Source: Streptomyces paradoxus
Lineage (GTDB): Bacteria; Actinomycetota; Actinomycetes; Streptomycetales; Streptomycetaceae
NCBI RefSeq assembly: GCF_014202475.1
Contig: NZ_JACHGV010000007.1
Coordinates: 372,001-436,000, forward strand
Direction of reading: 5' to 3'
Length of the DNA stretch: 64,000 nucleotides
Below the pieces are notes generated by a model. That model worked only from the letters and a program-made list of their open reading frames with translations, had not been told where the DNA came from and made no database searches. The position numbers and the translations under genes are program-made. Each line of letters starts with the position of its first letter. Positions within the stretch are counted from its first letter, which is position 1. Below are positions 42,966-51,129 of this stretch, piece after piece.

Positions 42966-43418
42966 TCAGCCGTTGGGCCGCAGGGTCCACACAACGGTCA
43001 TCTCGCCGGTGACGGCACCGTCGGCCCGCTGCAGGGCGATGGCCACCGGGAACTCGGGGCGCTCACCGGCGTCCAGCTGGGCGACGACCTCGGCGGCCGG
43101 GCGGCCGAGGGTGGCCGTGGCGGTGACGGCGCCCATCGCCAGCTTCTTGTAGGAGATCTCGGCGCTGACGGCGAGCGGCACGGCGCGCGAGAGCTGGTCC
43201 CCGAACGCGGCCAGCACGATCGCCCCGCTCGCGGACTCGCCGAGCGTGAACATCGCACCGGCGTGCGGGCCGCCCACGTGGTTGTGGTACTCGGCCTGGT
43301 CCGGCAGCGACACCACCGCCCGCTCCGGCGAGGTCTCCAGGAACTGGAGGTTCAGGGTCCGGGCCATGGGCACCGTGGCGGCGAGCATCTCGCCGATGGA
43401 CATCTGGTCTGCGCTCAT
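42966..43418 (-). CDS. Hotdog-fold thioesterase-like protein (DUF4442/PaaI type)
   Basis: This 150-residue cytoplasmic protein has the hotdog pattern: VVSLPDQAEYHNHVGGPHAG, AMFTLGESASGAIVLAAFGD, and VSAEISYKKLAMGAVTATAT. The N-x-x-x-G-G-x-H-A-G loop fits acyl-CoA thioesterase relatives. The substrate is unknown. It diverges from the repeat-containing membrane protein gene over a 160-bp gap. Confidence 0.88.
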   Translation of the reverse strand: MSADQMSIGEMLAATVPMARTLNLQFLETSPERAVVSLPDQAEYHNHVGGPHAGAMFTLGESASGAIVLAAFGDQLSRAVPLAVSAEISYKKLAMGAVTATATLGRPAAEVVAQLDAGERPEFPVAIALQRADGAVTGEMTVVWTLRPNG

Positions 43419-43577
43419 GGCCGCATGTTACTCATGAGTAGAGACGGCTGACCAGGCCGTGTGACGACCGCCGCACCGGTCCGCACGGCATCCGCACCGC
43501 CCGCTCCCGGGGTTGCTGCGTCTCCGTCCACGGGCGGTGACCGAAACGTGTCCGGAGCGCGGCTAGGGTGACTGCTC

Positions 43578-44591
43578 ATGTGGCCAGGACAGCAGCCGCC
43601 CGGGGGCGAGCAGAACCCGCAAGCGAACAACCCGTATCAGCAGCCGGGGTACCAGCAGCCGAATCCGTACCAGCAGCCGGGGTACCAGCAACAGCCCAAC
43701 CCCTATGGGCAGCAGCCGCAGTGGGGCACCCCCGCGCCGGCCGGCACGCCGCAGCCCCCGCAGGGCGGTGGCGGCGGCAACCGGACGAAGCTGGTCGCGA
43801 TCATCGCCGCCACGGCGGTGGTCGTCGCGGCCGGTGTCACCGGCTTCCTGGTGCTGGGCGGCGACAAGGACGACACGGCGGACGGCGGCAAGAACGGCAA
43901 GAAGGACAAGGCCGCGTCGAGCCCGCCGGCCGAGGAGCCGAGCGCCACCGCCACGGGCGACAACCCCCGCGGCGGCGAGGACGCCAAACCCACGGTCAAG
44001 GGCTGGAAGGTCGTCATCAACCCCAAGTGGGGCACGGCCTTCGACGTCCCGGCCGACTGGGAGGTGGCGTCCCCGACGTCGTCCGTCTTCTTCGAGGACG
44101 AGAAGTCCGACGACGGCAAGCCGCTGATCACCATGTCGGCACCGGCGTTCTACAAGTCCGAGTGGTGCACGAGCGACGACGACAAGGACGGCAGGACCGA
44201 GACCGAGTCCCTGGCCGGAGCGGGCACCAAGGGCGCCGACGGCGCCAAGGACACGGACGAGGTCGCGGTCAACCAGGTGGCCTGGTGGGTGTACGGCGGC
44301 TACACGCAGCCGGACAAGAAGAGCGTCAAGGCCGACGACAAGGCCAAGCCCTACACCACCGCCTCGGGCGTGAAGGGCAGCGTCGCCTGGGCGCACTCGG
44401 AGGACACGCCCGACAAGGGCAAGTGCGCCAGCGACGGCAAGGCGGTCACGTTCGGCTTCAAGAACTCCGCGGGCGACTTCGTCGCGTGGAGCTTCTTCGG
44501 TGCCAAGGGCGTCAAGGGCGAGGTGCCCGAGAAGACCATCCTGAAGATCCTCAGCACGGTCCGGCTGCACGGCGAGCCGACCGGCGGCTGA
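43578..44591 (+). CDS. Membrane-anchored protein with Pro/Gln/Tyr repeat N-terminus
   Basis: This 337-residue protein starts with a low-complexity, Pro/Gln/Tyr/Asn-rich tail (residues 1-67) containing repeats such as NPYQQPGYQQ. A membrane segment spans about 72-94 (LVAIIAATAVVVAAGVTGFL), and the extracellular part has a lysine/aspartate-rich linker and a folded domain (WKVVINPKWGTAFDVPADWE, WWVYGGYTQ, KILSTVRLHG). Similar tails occur on actinobacterial cell-surface proteins. TAGGGT lies 8 nt before the ATG, which suggests a leaderless message. A strong terminator follows. Function unknown. Confidence 0.85.
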   Translation: MWPGQQPPGGEQNPQANNPYQQPGYQQPNPYQQPGYQQQPNPYGQQPQWGTPAPAGTPQPPQGGGGGNRTKLVAIIAATAVVVAAGVTGFLVLGGDKDDTADGGKNGKKDKAASSPPAEEPSATATGDNPRGGEDAKPTVKGWKVVINPKWGTAFDVPADWEVASPTSSVFFEDEKSDDGKPLITMSAPAFYKSEWCTSDDDKDGRTETESLAGAGTKGADGAKDTDEVAVNQVAWWVYGGYTQPDKKSVKADDKAKPYTTASGVKGSVAWAHSEDTPDKGKCASDGKAVTFGFKNSAGDFVAWSFFGAKGVKGEVPEKTILKILSTVRLHGEPTGG

Positions 44592-44603
44592 CCCGGACGG
44601 AAC

Positions 44604-44634
44604 GGGCCCGCCCCCCTGCGACAGGGGCGGGCCC
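44604..44634 (+). terminator. Strong hairpin terminator
   Basis: GGGCCCGCCCC and GGGGCGGGCCC form a perfect 11-bp stem with a 9-nt loop, 12 bp beyond the stop codon. No U-tract follows, as is common in Streptomyces. It also sits after the small-gene remnant on the minus strand. Confidence 0.8.
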
Positions 44635-44637
44635 GGC

Positions 44638-44790
44638 TCACCGAAGCATCGTGAGGGGGCAGCCCTTCAGGTGCCCGCGGTAAACCCAGCGCCCCGGGAA
44701 AGACTCGTCGTCCACCCGGCAACTGCAATGCGGACTCAGGGGTTGCCGGAGGAGTTGGTGCAGTCCCAGTAGGCGTGCACCGGCGAGGCA
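44638..44790 (-). pseudogene. Remnant of a small secreted cysteine-containing protein
   Basis: On the minus strand one frame reads ASPVHAYWDCTNSSGNP and stops; a second frame then reads HCSCRVDDESFPGRWVYRGH and LKGCPLTMLR before a stop at 44638. Both pieces have protein-like composition, with paired cysteines and tryptophans, unlike local shadow frames. Joined by a frameshift they would form the C-terminal half of a small secreted protein. No start codon or signal sequence survives. This could be chance; homology search is needed to be sure. Confidence 0.35.
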
Positions 44791-44801
44791 CCGAGCGCCC
44801 G

Positions 44802-45647
44802 TCAGCCGATGCCGAACGCCCCGTCCGGGGGCACGGGTGACGGCACGGCGTCGGCGTCCGCCACCGGCCGTGCATCGCCGATGAACTCCCGTAGCCCGGC
44901 ACCGTGCTCGACCCGGGCCGGGAAGGCGTCGGCGGCGGTGAGCCGGGCCAGGGCGGCGATGTCGACCGGCTGGTGCCCGGCGGCCAGGACGGCGTTCCCG
45001 AACCGCCGTCCCCGCAGCACCCCCGGCTCGGCGATCAGCACGAGCTCCTCGAAAACGGTGGCCAGGGTGGCGAGTTGCGACCGCAAGAAGGCGAAGGGCG
45101 CGGCGTCGGGGAGGTTGGCGAGATAGACCCCGTGTCGCCGCAGTACCCGTGCGGCCGCACCGACATAGGCGACGGAGGTGAGGTGGGCCGGCACCCGCGA
45201 CCCGCTGAAGACGTCCGCGACGAGCACGTCCGCCGAGGCGGCGGGAGCGTTCTCCAGCCAGACCCGCGCGTCCGCCGCGTGCAGGGCGATGTCCGCGCCG
45301 TCCGGCAGCGGCAGATGCCCGGACACCAGCTCCAGCAGCCCCCGGTCGGCCTCGACGACGTCCTGCCGCGAGCCCGGCCGGGTCACGGCCACGTACCGGG
45401 GCAGGGTGAGCGCCCCGCCCCCGAGATGCGCCACGTCCAGCGCCCGCCCCGGCTCGGCCACGACATCCAGCACGTGACCGAGCCGCCGCGTGTACTCGAA
45501 CTCCAGGTGCGCCGGCTCGTCGAGATCGACGTAGGACTGCGGCGCCCCGTCCACGGTCAGCAGCCAGGCCCGCTCCCGGTCGACGTCGGGCATCAGCTTG
45601 GCGGTGCCGTGATCGGTGGTCCGTGTCACGGGAATGGCGTCGTTCAC
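44802..45647 (-). CDS. Spermidine synthase-like methyltransferase-fold protein
   Basis: This 281-residue protein has the polyamine synthase/methyltransferase fold: LLTVDGAPQSYVDLDEPAHL, ALDVAHLGGGALTLPRYV (the GGG nucleotide loop), VVEADRGLL, and DVLVADVFSGSRVPAHLTS. The Asp in the last motif corresponds to a catalytic region. In many actinobacteria such genes are annotated as spermidine synthase without proof. GTG at 45647 is chosen; GTG at 45629 is an alternative. It lies downstream of tuf3 behind the dispersed element copy 4. Confidence 0.85.
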   Translation of the reverse strand: MNDAIPVTRTTDHGTAKLMPDVDRERAWLLTVDGAPQSYVDLDEPAHLEFEYTRRLGHVLDVVAEPGRALDVAHLGGGALTLPRYVAVTRPGSRQDVVEADRGLLELVSGHLPLPDGADIALHAADARVWLENAPAASADVLVADVFSGSRVPAHLTSVAYVGAAARVLRRHGVYLANLPDAAPFAFLRSQLATLATVFEELVLIAEPGVLRGRRFGNAVLAAGHQPVDIAALARLTAADAFPARVEHGAGLREFIGDARPVADADAVPSPVPPDGAFGIG

Positions 45648-45664
45648 CCCTCCATTGTGCGATG

Positions 45665-45715
45665 GGTCAACGCGGCCCAGGGGCGCGGGGAACCGCGCGA
45701 CCGGCCCAGGGCGGC
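45665..45715. repeat. Dispersed GC-rich intergenic element, short form, copy 4
   Basis: The plus strand reads GGCCCAGGGGCGCGGGGAAC, CGCGCGACCGGCCC and GGCGGCCCGCAG. It lies between the tuf3 stop and the next minus-strand gene, and matches copy 2 (12110-12167). Confidence 0.6.
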
Positions 45716-45733
45716 CCGCAGTCCCCCACCACC

Positions 45734-46903
45734 TCAACCCACCACGGTCACGGTCCCCGCCCCCACGGTCCGCCCACCCTCACGGATGGCGAACCCGAGC
45801 CCCGGCTCCAGAGGCATGTCCCTCCCCAGCTCCACGGTCATGGCAACCGTGTCGCCGGGCCGGGCCACGGCCACCTCGCCGAGGTCGACGACGCCCACCA
45901 CATCCGCGGTCCGGATGTAGAACTGGGGCCGGTAACCGGAGGAGACGGGCGTCGTCCGTCCCCCCTCCCGGGCCGAAAGGACGTACACCTGCGCCGAGAA
46001 ACGCCTCCGGGGCTTCACACTCCCCGGCGCCGCGACGACGTGCCCCCGCCGGACGGCGTCCCGCGGCACTCCCCGCAGCAGCATCGCCACGTTGTCGCCG
46101 GCCTGCGCCTCCTCCATCGGCTTCCCGAAGGTCTCCAGGCCCGTGACCACCGTCTCCACGGCGGCCCCGAGCACCTCGACCCGGTCACCGACCCGCACCA
46201 CACCGCGCTCGACCGCCCCGGTCACCACCGTTCCCCGCCCGGTGATGGTCAGCACGTTCTCGACGGACAGCAGGAACGGCGCGTCGATGTACCGCTCCGG
46301 CATCGGCACATATGTGTCCACCGCGTCGAGCAGCGCCTCGATCGACGCCGTCCAGCGCGGGTCCCCCTCCAGCGCCTTCAGGCCGGAGACGCGTACGACG
46401 GGTACGGAGTCGCCGCCGTAGCCGTGCGCGGTGAGCAGGTCGCGGACCTCCAGCTCGACCAGGTCGGTCAGCTCCTCGTCCCCCGCGTCGGCCTTGTTGA
46501 GGGCGACCACGATGTGGTCGACGCCCACCTGCCGGGCGAGCAGGACGTGTTCGGCGGTCTGCGGCATGATCCCGTCGAGCGCGGAGACGACCAGGATCGC
46601 CCCGTCGAGCTGGGCGGCGCCGGTGACCATGTTCTTGACGTAGTCGGCGTGGCCCGGCATGTCCACGTGCGCGTAGTGCCGGGTGTCGGTCTCGTACTCG
46701 ACGTGCGCGATGTTGATGGTGATGCCGCGCGCCGCCTCCTCGGGCGCCCGGTCGATCCGGTCGAACGGCACGAACGCGCCGCTGCCGCGGTCGGCGAGGA
46801 CCTTGGTGATGGCGGCCGTCAGCGTGGTCTTGCCGTGGTCGACATGACCCATCGTGCCGATGTTGAGATGCGGTTTCGTACGGACATAGGCCGTCTTGGA
46901 CAT
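45734..46903 (-). CDS. tuf3: Third elongation factor Tu (EF-Tu3)
   Basis: This 389-residue GTPase delivers aminoacyl-tRNA to the ribosome. The GTP motifs are GHVDHGKT (residues 19-26), DMPGH, NKAD and SGLKALEG. It departs from the common EF-Tu at places that are nearly fixed: DMPGH for DCPGH and NKAD for NKCD, and the middle and C-terminal domains are divergent. This matches the tuf3 paralogue known from Streptomyces, which is thought to be made under stress or amino-acid starvation. ATG at 46903 follows GAGGT by 7 nt. No tuf1-type fus/rps operon surrounds it. Confidence 0.93.
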   Translation of the reverse strand: MSKTAYVRTKPHLNIGTMGHVDHGKTTLTAAITKVLADRGSGAFVPFDRIDRAPEEAARGITINIAHVEYETDTRHYAHVDMPGHADYVKNMVTGAAQLDGAILVVSALDGIMPQTAEHVLLARQVGVDHIVVALNKADAGDEELTDLVELEVRDLLTAHGYGGDSVPVVRVSGLKALEGDPRWTASIEALLDAVDTYVPMPERYIDAPFLLSVENVLTITGRGTVVTGAVERGVVRVGDRVEVLGAAVETVVTGLETFGKPMEEAQAGDNVAMLLRGVPRDAVRRGHVVAAPGSVKPRRRFSAQVYVLSAREGGRTTPVSSGYRPQFYIRTADVVGVVDLGEVAVARPGDTVAMTVELGRDMPLEPGLGFAIREGGRTVGAGTVTVVG

Positions 46904-47003
46904 GGCTGTACCTCGAAGCGTCTGATCGGCGAAGAAGGAAGTGGGACCCCGAGGACCTGCCCGACCCTCCCCTTGCGGGGTCCGCCGGACGAACCGGAGA
47001 GGG

Positions 47004-47117
47004 TCAGCTTCGGGCGCCGTCTGTCACGGCCGGGAGAGCGGCGACGGCAGCCTTCGGGGCATCCGTGACCACGGATGCTGCGAGGGCGAAGGCGTGCCGG
47101 AACATGTCGTCGATCAT
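47004..47117 (-). CDS. Possible 37-residue peptide upstream of tuf3
   Basis: An ATG at 47117 opens a 37-codon frame (MIDDMFRHAFALAASVVTDA, then PKAAVAALPAVTDGARS) that ends 100 bp before tuf3. The composition is plausible for a small amphipathic peptide, but there is no ribosome binding site. It could be a leader peptide for tuf3 or part of an untranslated leader. The rest of the 340-bp gap holds a CCCC-TTGC-GGGG hairpin at 46970-46981 and the divergent promoters. Confidence 0.25.
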   Translation of the reverse strand: MIDDMFRHAFALAASVVTDAPKAAVAALPAVTDGARS

Positions 47118-47245
47118 TGCCGACGCTTTACCGCACGTCGAATGGTTTTCGTCCGCCCTGCGCACAGGCGCGCGGCCCGGGAGCTGTGACGCTGGTGAGA
47201 CGAACCATACGGCGATCACACACATTTGTCGGTTAGTGTCACCGG

Positions 47246-48037
47246 ATGCTCGATGCCACCACCCGCTCTGGGGGCACCGCCACGGCCTCTCCCCGGGCCA
47301 CCGCCGCGGAGCTCGCCGTCGCCGTTCCCCCGGCAACGAACGCCTCGCCCGCCGTACCGACCCATTTCGCCGCCCGCTGCACGAGAGTTCTGCTGTCCCC
47401 GTGGTCGCGGCTGTCCCTGCTCGTCGTGCTGCTCGCCGCGGGCGCGTGCGGGGTGCTGCTGTTCGAGCCGCAGCGCCTGCTGACGGAGGGCTGGCCGCCA
47501 CAGCTCGGCGGAGCCGCGGCGGCGGCCGTGTTCGCGGTGGCGTACGGCGTGTGCACCGTGGCGTTCGTGCCGAGGCCGCTGCTGAACCTGGCGGCGGGCG
47601 CCCTGTTCGGTTCGCAGCTCGGCCTCGGCACCGCGCTGGCGGGCACCGTGCTCGGCGCCGGGATCGCCTTCTGCCTGGGCCGGGCGCTGGGCCAGGACGC
47701 CCTGCGCCCGCTGCTGCGGGGGCGCTGGCTGAAGGCCGCGGACGGCCAGCTCAGCCGGCACGGCTTCCGTTCGATGCTGGCGGTGCGGCTGTTCCCCGGT
47801 GTGCCGTTCTGGGCCGCGAACTACTGCGCCTCCGTCTCCCGCATGGGCCTGCTGCCGTTCCTGCTGGCCACGGGCCTCGGCTCGATCCCCAACACCGCCG
47901 CCTACGCCGTCGCGGGCGCCCGTGCGTCCGCGCCGACCTCGCCCGCCTTCCTGATCGCCCTGGCCTGCATCGCCCTGCCCGCGCTGGCGGGCGTGGTGAT
48001 GGCCTGGCGCAAGCGGCACCAGCTGCGCCGCCTCTGA
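47246..48037 (+). CDS. TVP38/TMEM64-family membrane protein
   Basis: This 263-residue protein has about five hydrophobic segments and the VTT/DedA-like core FVPRPLLNLAAGALFGSQLG, LCLGR-type FCLGRALGQDALRP and RLFPGVPFWAANYCASVSRM. Proteins of this group probably move phospholipids across membranes. The N-terminal 40 residues are Ala/Thr/Pro-rich and cytoplasmic. It diverges from the tuf3 region and converges with the thiolase gene. Confidence 0.9.
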   Translation: MLDATTRSGGTATASPRATAAELAVAVPPATNASPAVPTHFAARCTRVLLSPWSRLSLLVVLLAAGACGVLLFEPQRLLTEGWPPQLGGAAAAAVFAVAYGVCTVAFVPRPLLNLAAGALFGSQLGLGTALAGTVLGAGIAFCLGRALGQDALRPLLRGRWLKAADGQLSRHGFRSMLAVRLFPGVPFWAANYCASVSRMGLLPFLLATGLGSIPNTAAYAVAGARASAPTSPAFLIALACIALPALAGVVMAWRKRHQLRRL

Positions 48038-48057
48038 CGCGCTGTCACGCCCCTGCG

Positions 48058-49227
48058 CTACACCCGTTCCAGCACCATGGCGTTGGCGAGTCCGCCCGCC
48101 TCGCACATGGTCTGGAGCGCGTAGCGTGCGTTCCGTTCCCGCATCGCGTGCACGAGCGTCGTCGTCAGGCGGGTTCCGCTCGCGCCGAGCGGATGCCCGA
48201 GGGCGATGGCCCCGCCGTGCACGTTGACCCGGTCGAGGTCGGCGCCGGTCTCCTGCCGCCAGGCCAGTACGACGCTGGAGAACGCCTCGTTGACCTCGAA
48301 CAGGTCGATGTCGTCGAGGCTCAGTGAGGCCCTGCGCAGCACCTTCTCGGTCGCCGGGATCACGCCCGTGAGCATCAGCAGCGGGTCGGAACCGGTGACG
48401 GCGAAGCTGTGCAGCCGGGCGAGGGGGCGCAGTCCGAGCCGGGCCGCCGTCTCGCTGGACGTGATGAGCACCGCGGAGGCCCCGTCGTTGACCGGGCTGG
48501 CGTTGCCCGCCGTGACGTTCCACTCGATCTGCGGGAAGCGCTCGGCGAAGACCGGGTCGTGGTAGGCGGGCCTGAGTCCCGCGAGGATCTCGGTGGTGCT
48601 GCCGGGCCGGACGCACTCGTCGCGCGCGACACCCTCCAGCGGCGCGACCTCGGCGTCGAAGAGCCCGCTCTCCCAGGCCGCGGCCGCCTTGCGGTGCGAG
48701 GAGACGGCGAAGGCGTCCATCTGCTCGCGGCCGATCGACCACTTCGCGGCGATCAGCTCGGCGCTGATGCCCTGCGGGACGAGCCCCTCGGGGTAGCGCT
48801 CGGCCACCCCGGGTCCGAAGGGATCCGCGCCCGCGGGCACGTTCGACCACATCGGCACTCGGCTCATCGACTCGACCCCGCAGGCCACGACCAGGTCGTA
48901 CGCGCCCGAGAGGACGCCCTGCGCCGCGAAGTGCACGGCCTGCTGGGAGGAGCCGCACTGGCGGTCCACGGTGGTCGCGGGCACCGACTCCGGGAAGCCC
49001 GCCGACAGGACGGCGTAGCGGGTGGTGTTCATGGCCTGCTCGCCGACCTGGTCGACGGTGCCGCCGATGACGTCGTCGATCAGCGCCGGGTCGATCCCGG
49101 ACCGTTCGACGAGGGTGCGCAGGGTGTGGGCGAGGAGCTCCACGGGGTGGACGTGTGCCAGGGCGCCGTTCGGCTTGCCCTTGCCGATGGGGGTGCGTAC
49201 GGCTTCGACGATGACTGCGTCACGCAT
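48058..49227 (-). CDS. Acetyl-CoA acetyltransferase (thiolase)
   Basis: This 389-residue thiolase has the acyl-Cys91 in VDRQCGSSQQAVHFAAQGV, EVNEAFSSV, the His in NVHGGAIALGHPLGASG, and the second Cys in QTMCEAGGLANAMV. It either splits 3-ketoacyl-CoA in fatty-acid oxidation or joins acetyl-CoA units. ATG at 49227 follows GGAGG by 7 nt; the long open frame upstream is rejected. An HxlR regulator diverges from it and a 21-bp palindrome lies between them, so repression by that protein is likely. Confidence 0.94.
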   Translation of the reverse strand: MRDAVIVEAVRTPIGKGKPNGALAHVHPVELLAHTLRTLVERSGIDPALIDDVIGGTVDQVGEQAMNTTRYAVLSAGFPESVPATTVDRQCGSSQQAVHFAAQGVLSGAYDLVVACGVESMSRVPMWSNVPAGADPFGPGVAERYPEGLVPQGISAELIAAKWSIGREQMDAFAVSSHRKAAAAWESGLFDAEVAPLEGVARDECVRPGSTTEILAGLRPAYHDPVFAERFPQIEWNVTAGNASPVNDGASAVLITSSETAARLGLRPLARLHSFAVTGSDPLLMLTGVIPATEKVLRRASLSLDDIDLFEVNEAFSSVVLAWRQETGADLDRVNVHGGAIALGHPLGASGTRLTTTLVHAMRERNARYALQTMCEAGGLANAMVLERV

Positions 49228-49282
49228 GTGCGGGCCTCCACGATTACCAGTGAGTAGGAAATCCGAACTCACGGTAGCCCGC

Positions 49283-49303
49283 AGGGTTGGAAATTCCAAC
49301 CCT
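49283..49303. promoter_or_regulatory. Near-perfect 21-bp palindrome (HxlR operator candidate)
   Basis: AGGGTTGGAA and TTCCAACCCT flank a single A. It sits between the thiolase start (55 bp away) and the HxlR ATG (17 bp away), overlapping the region just upstream of TAGACT (49308-49313), so binding would block both promoters. Confidence 0.75.
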
Positions 49304-49320
49304 CTCCTAGACTGGGCCTC

Positions 49321-49791
49321 ATGGCCGCCCGCAAAGACCCGCGCCCCTGTTCCATCGCCGACACCCTCGCGCTCGTCGGCGAGAAGTACTCCCTGCTCGT
49401 CCTGCGGGAGGTGTGCCTGGGCAACGGCCGGTTCGACCAGCTCGTGCGCAACACCGGCGCCCCGCGCGACATCCTGGCCACGCGGCTCCGCCGGCTCGTC
49501 GACGCCGGGATCCTGGCCAAGCACCTCTACAGCGAGCGCCCGCAGCGCTTCGAGTACCGGCCGACCCGCGCGGGACTGGAACTGGAACCGGTGCTGGTGA
49601 CCCTGATGGCGTGGGGCGACCGTCATCTCCGGCCGGACGGCGACCGCCCGATGCTCCTGGAGCACTCCTGCGGCCAGACCCTCACCCCGGCCGTCACCTG
49701 CCGGGCGTGCGGCGACGAGGTGCGCCACGAGGACCTCACGGCCCGCCCCCAGGCACCCGGCTGGACGGTGACCGGACCCACCGCGGCCTGA
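49321..49791 (+). CDS. HxlR-family transcriptional regulator
   Basis: This 156-residue winged-helix regulator has the HxlR core CSIADTLALVGEKYSLLVLR, GAPRDILATRLRRLVDAGIL, and YRPTRAGLELEPVL. The C-terminal CRACGDEVRHEDL has a Cys-x2-Cys pair, and a Cys near the start (PCSIADT) may sense electrophiles or redox. TAGACT lies 7 nt before the ATG, so the mRNA is probably leaderless. It diverges from the thiolase gene and probably represses it. Confidence 0.93.
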   Translation: MAARKDPRPCSIADTLALVGEKYSLLVLREVCLGNGRFDQLVRNTGAPRDILATRLRRLVDAGILAKHLYSERPQRFEYRPTRAGLELEPVLVTLMAWGDRHLRPDGDRPMLLEHSCGQTLTPAVTCRACGDEVRHEDLTARPQAPGWTVTGPTAA

Positions 49792-49950
49792 TCGCCGCTG
49801 GTCGGGAGCGGCATCCAAACCCCTGTGTCCGAGCGGCCTTCCAGGGGCGCTACGCTTCCCCCTCGGCACACCTGATCACCCGTTCCTCGCGACGACGGCC
49901 CGGTGCGCCCGTCGTCCGTCCCACGATCGGCACTTGGACTCCGTTACCTC

Positions 49951-50826
49951 ATGTCTTGGTTCGAATCACTCATCCTCGGACTCGTCCAGGGGCTGACCGA
50001 GTTCCTCCCCGTCTCCTCCAGCGCCCACCTGCGGCTGACGGCGGCCTTCTCGGGATGGAAGGACCCGGGCGCGGCCTTCACGGCGATCACGCAGATCGGC
50101 ACCGAGGCAGCCGTGCTGATCTACTTCCGCAAGGACATCGGACGGATCATCTCGGCGTGGACGCGCTCGCTCACCGACAAGACGCTGCGCAGTGACCCCG
50201 ACGCCCGGATGGGCTGGCTGGTCATCGTCGGCTCGATCCCGATCGGCGTGCTGGGCGTGACGCTGAAGGACCAGATCGAGGGACCGTTCCGCGATCTGCG
50301 GATCACCGCCACGATGCTGATCGGCATGGGCATCGTCCTGGGTGTCGCCGACCGGCTCGCGGCCCGCGACGAGAGCGGCGGCAAGCACCGCGCGCCCAAG
50401 CAGCGCAAGGCCCTTGAGGACCTGGGCGTCCGGGACGGCCTGATCTACGGCCTCTGCCAGGCCATGGCGCTCATCCCGGGCGTCTCGCGCTCCGGCGCCA
50501 CCATCAGCGGCGGCCTCTTCATGGGCTACAAGCGCGAGGCCGCGGCCCGCTACTCGTTCCTCCTCGCCATCCCCGCGGTGCTCGCCTCCGGCGTGTTCGA
50601 GCTGAAGGACGCCACCGAGGGCGGCCACGTCTCGTGGGGCCCGACGATCTTCGCGACGGTGATCGCCTTCGGGGTCGGCTACGCCGTGATCGCGTGGTTC
50701 ATGAAGTTCATCTCGACGAAGAGCTTCATGCCCTTCGTCTACTACCGCATCGTCCTCGGCATCGTCATCATCGTGCTGGTCAGCATGGGTGCCCTGAGCC
50801 CGCACGCGGCCGAGTCGGCGGGCTGA
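49951..50826 (+). CDS. uppP: Undecaprenyl-diphosphatase UppP (BacA)
   Basis: This 291-residue membrane enzyme recycles undecaprenyl diphosphate to the monophosphate lipid carrier used for cell-wall precursors; it also gives bacitracin resistance. Both BacA motifs are seen: GLVQGLTEFLPVSSSAH near residue 13-29 and PGVSRSGATISGG near residue 180. Eight or so hydrophobic segments are present. ATG at 49951 is preferred over the upstream start at 49903. The 158-bp gap before it holds its promoter; nothing else is recognised there. Confidence 0.95.
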   Translation: MSWFESLILGLVQGLTEFLPVSSSAHLRLTAAFSGWKDPGAAFTAITQIGTEAAVLIYFRKDIGRIISAWTRSLTDKTLRSDPDARMGWLVIVGSIPIGVLGVTLKDQIEGPFRDLRITATMLIGMGIVLGVADRLAARDESGGKHRAPKQRKALEDLGVRDGLIYGLCQAMALIPGVSRSGATISGGLFMGYKREAAARYSFLLAIPAVLASGVFELKDATEGGHVSWGPTIFATVIAFGVGYAVIAWFMKFISTKSFMPFVYYRIVLGIVIIVLVSMGALSPHAAESAG

Positions 50827-50849
50827 CCCGGGGCCCGTGTGACCCGGGT
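50826..50849 (+). terminator. Hairpin overlapping the uppP stop
   Basis: ACCCGGG and CCCGGGT flank 10 nt just at the uppP stop codon. Weak terminator evidence. Confidence 0.3.
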
Positions 50850-50924
50850 CTCGTGACCAACCGCATAGGGATCGGGTAGCCGTTCGGTAGCGGGCTGTCA
50901 GTGGCTGCCCCTAGGCTTGTCCGC

Positions 50925-51104
50925 ATGTCCCCCGATTTCGTGACCCCTGGTTCCGTGCGGCCCGCCGCCGAGGTCAACGACGAGATCCGTGCGCTGTGGC
51001 AGCGCACGGGCGGCACCCTGTCGGCCGAGGAGCGCGCGGAGTACGAGCTCCTCGTCGTCGAGTGGGCGGCCGCGATCCGAGGCGGCGTCGTCACGGCGGC
51101 CTGA
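50925..51104 (+). CDS. Small conserved-looking hypothetical protein
   Basis: This 59-residue acidic protein (MSPDFVTPGSVRPAAEVNDE, IRALWQRTGGTLSAEERAEY, ELLVVEWAAAIRGGVVTAA) has helical patterning and no known motif. TAGGCT lies 7 nt before the ATG, which suggests a leaderless transcript and supports a real gene. A start at 50901 would overlap the promoter. It converges with a DUF4291 gene. Function unknown. Confidence 0.72.
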   Translation: MSPDFVTPGSVRPAAEVNDEIRALWQRTGGTLSAEERAEYELLVVEWAAAIRGGVVTAA

Positions 51105-51129
51105 GCGGCCCCCTTCCCTCCCGTTCCCT

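Noticed and set aside
45623..47068. 481-codon plus-strand frame over tuf3
   Set aside because: It is a shadow of tuf3 on the opposite strand; EF-Tu motifs are unmistakable.
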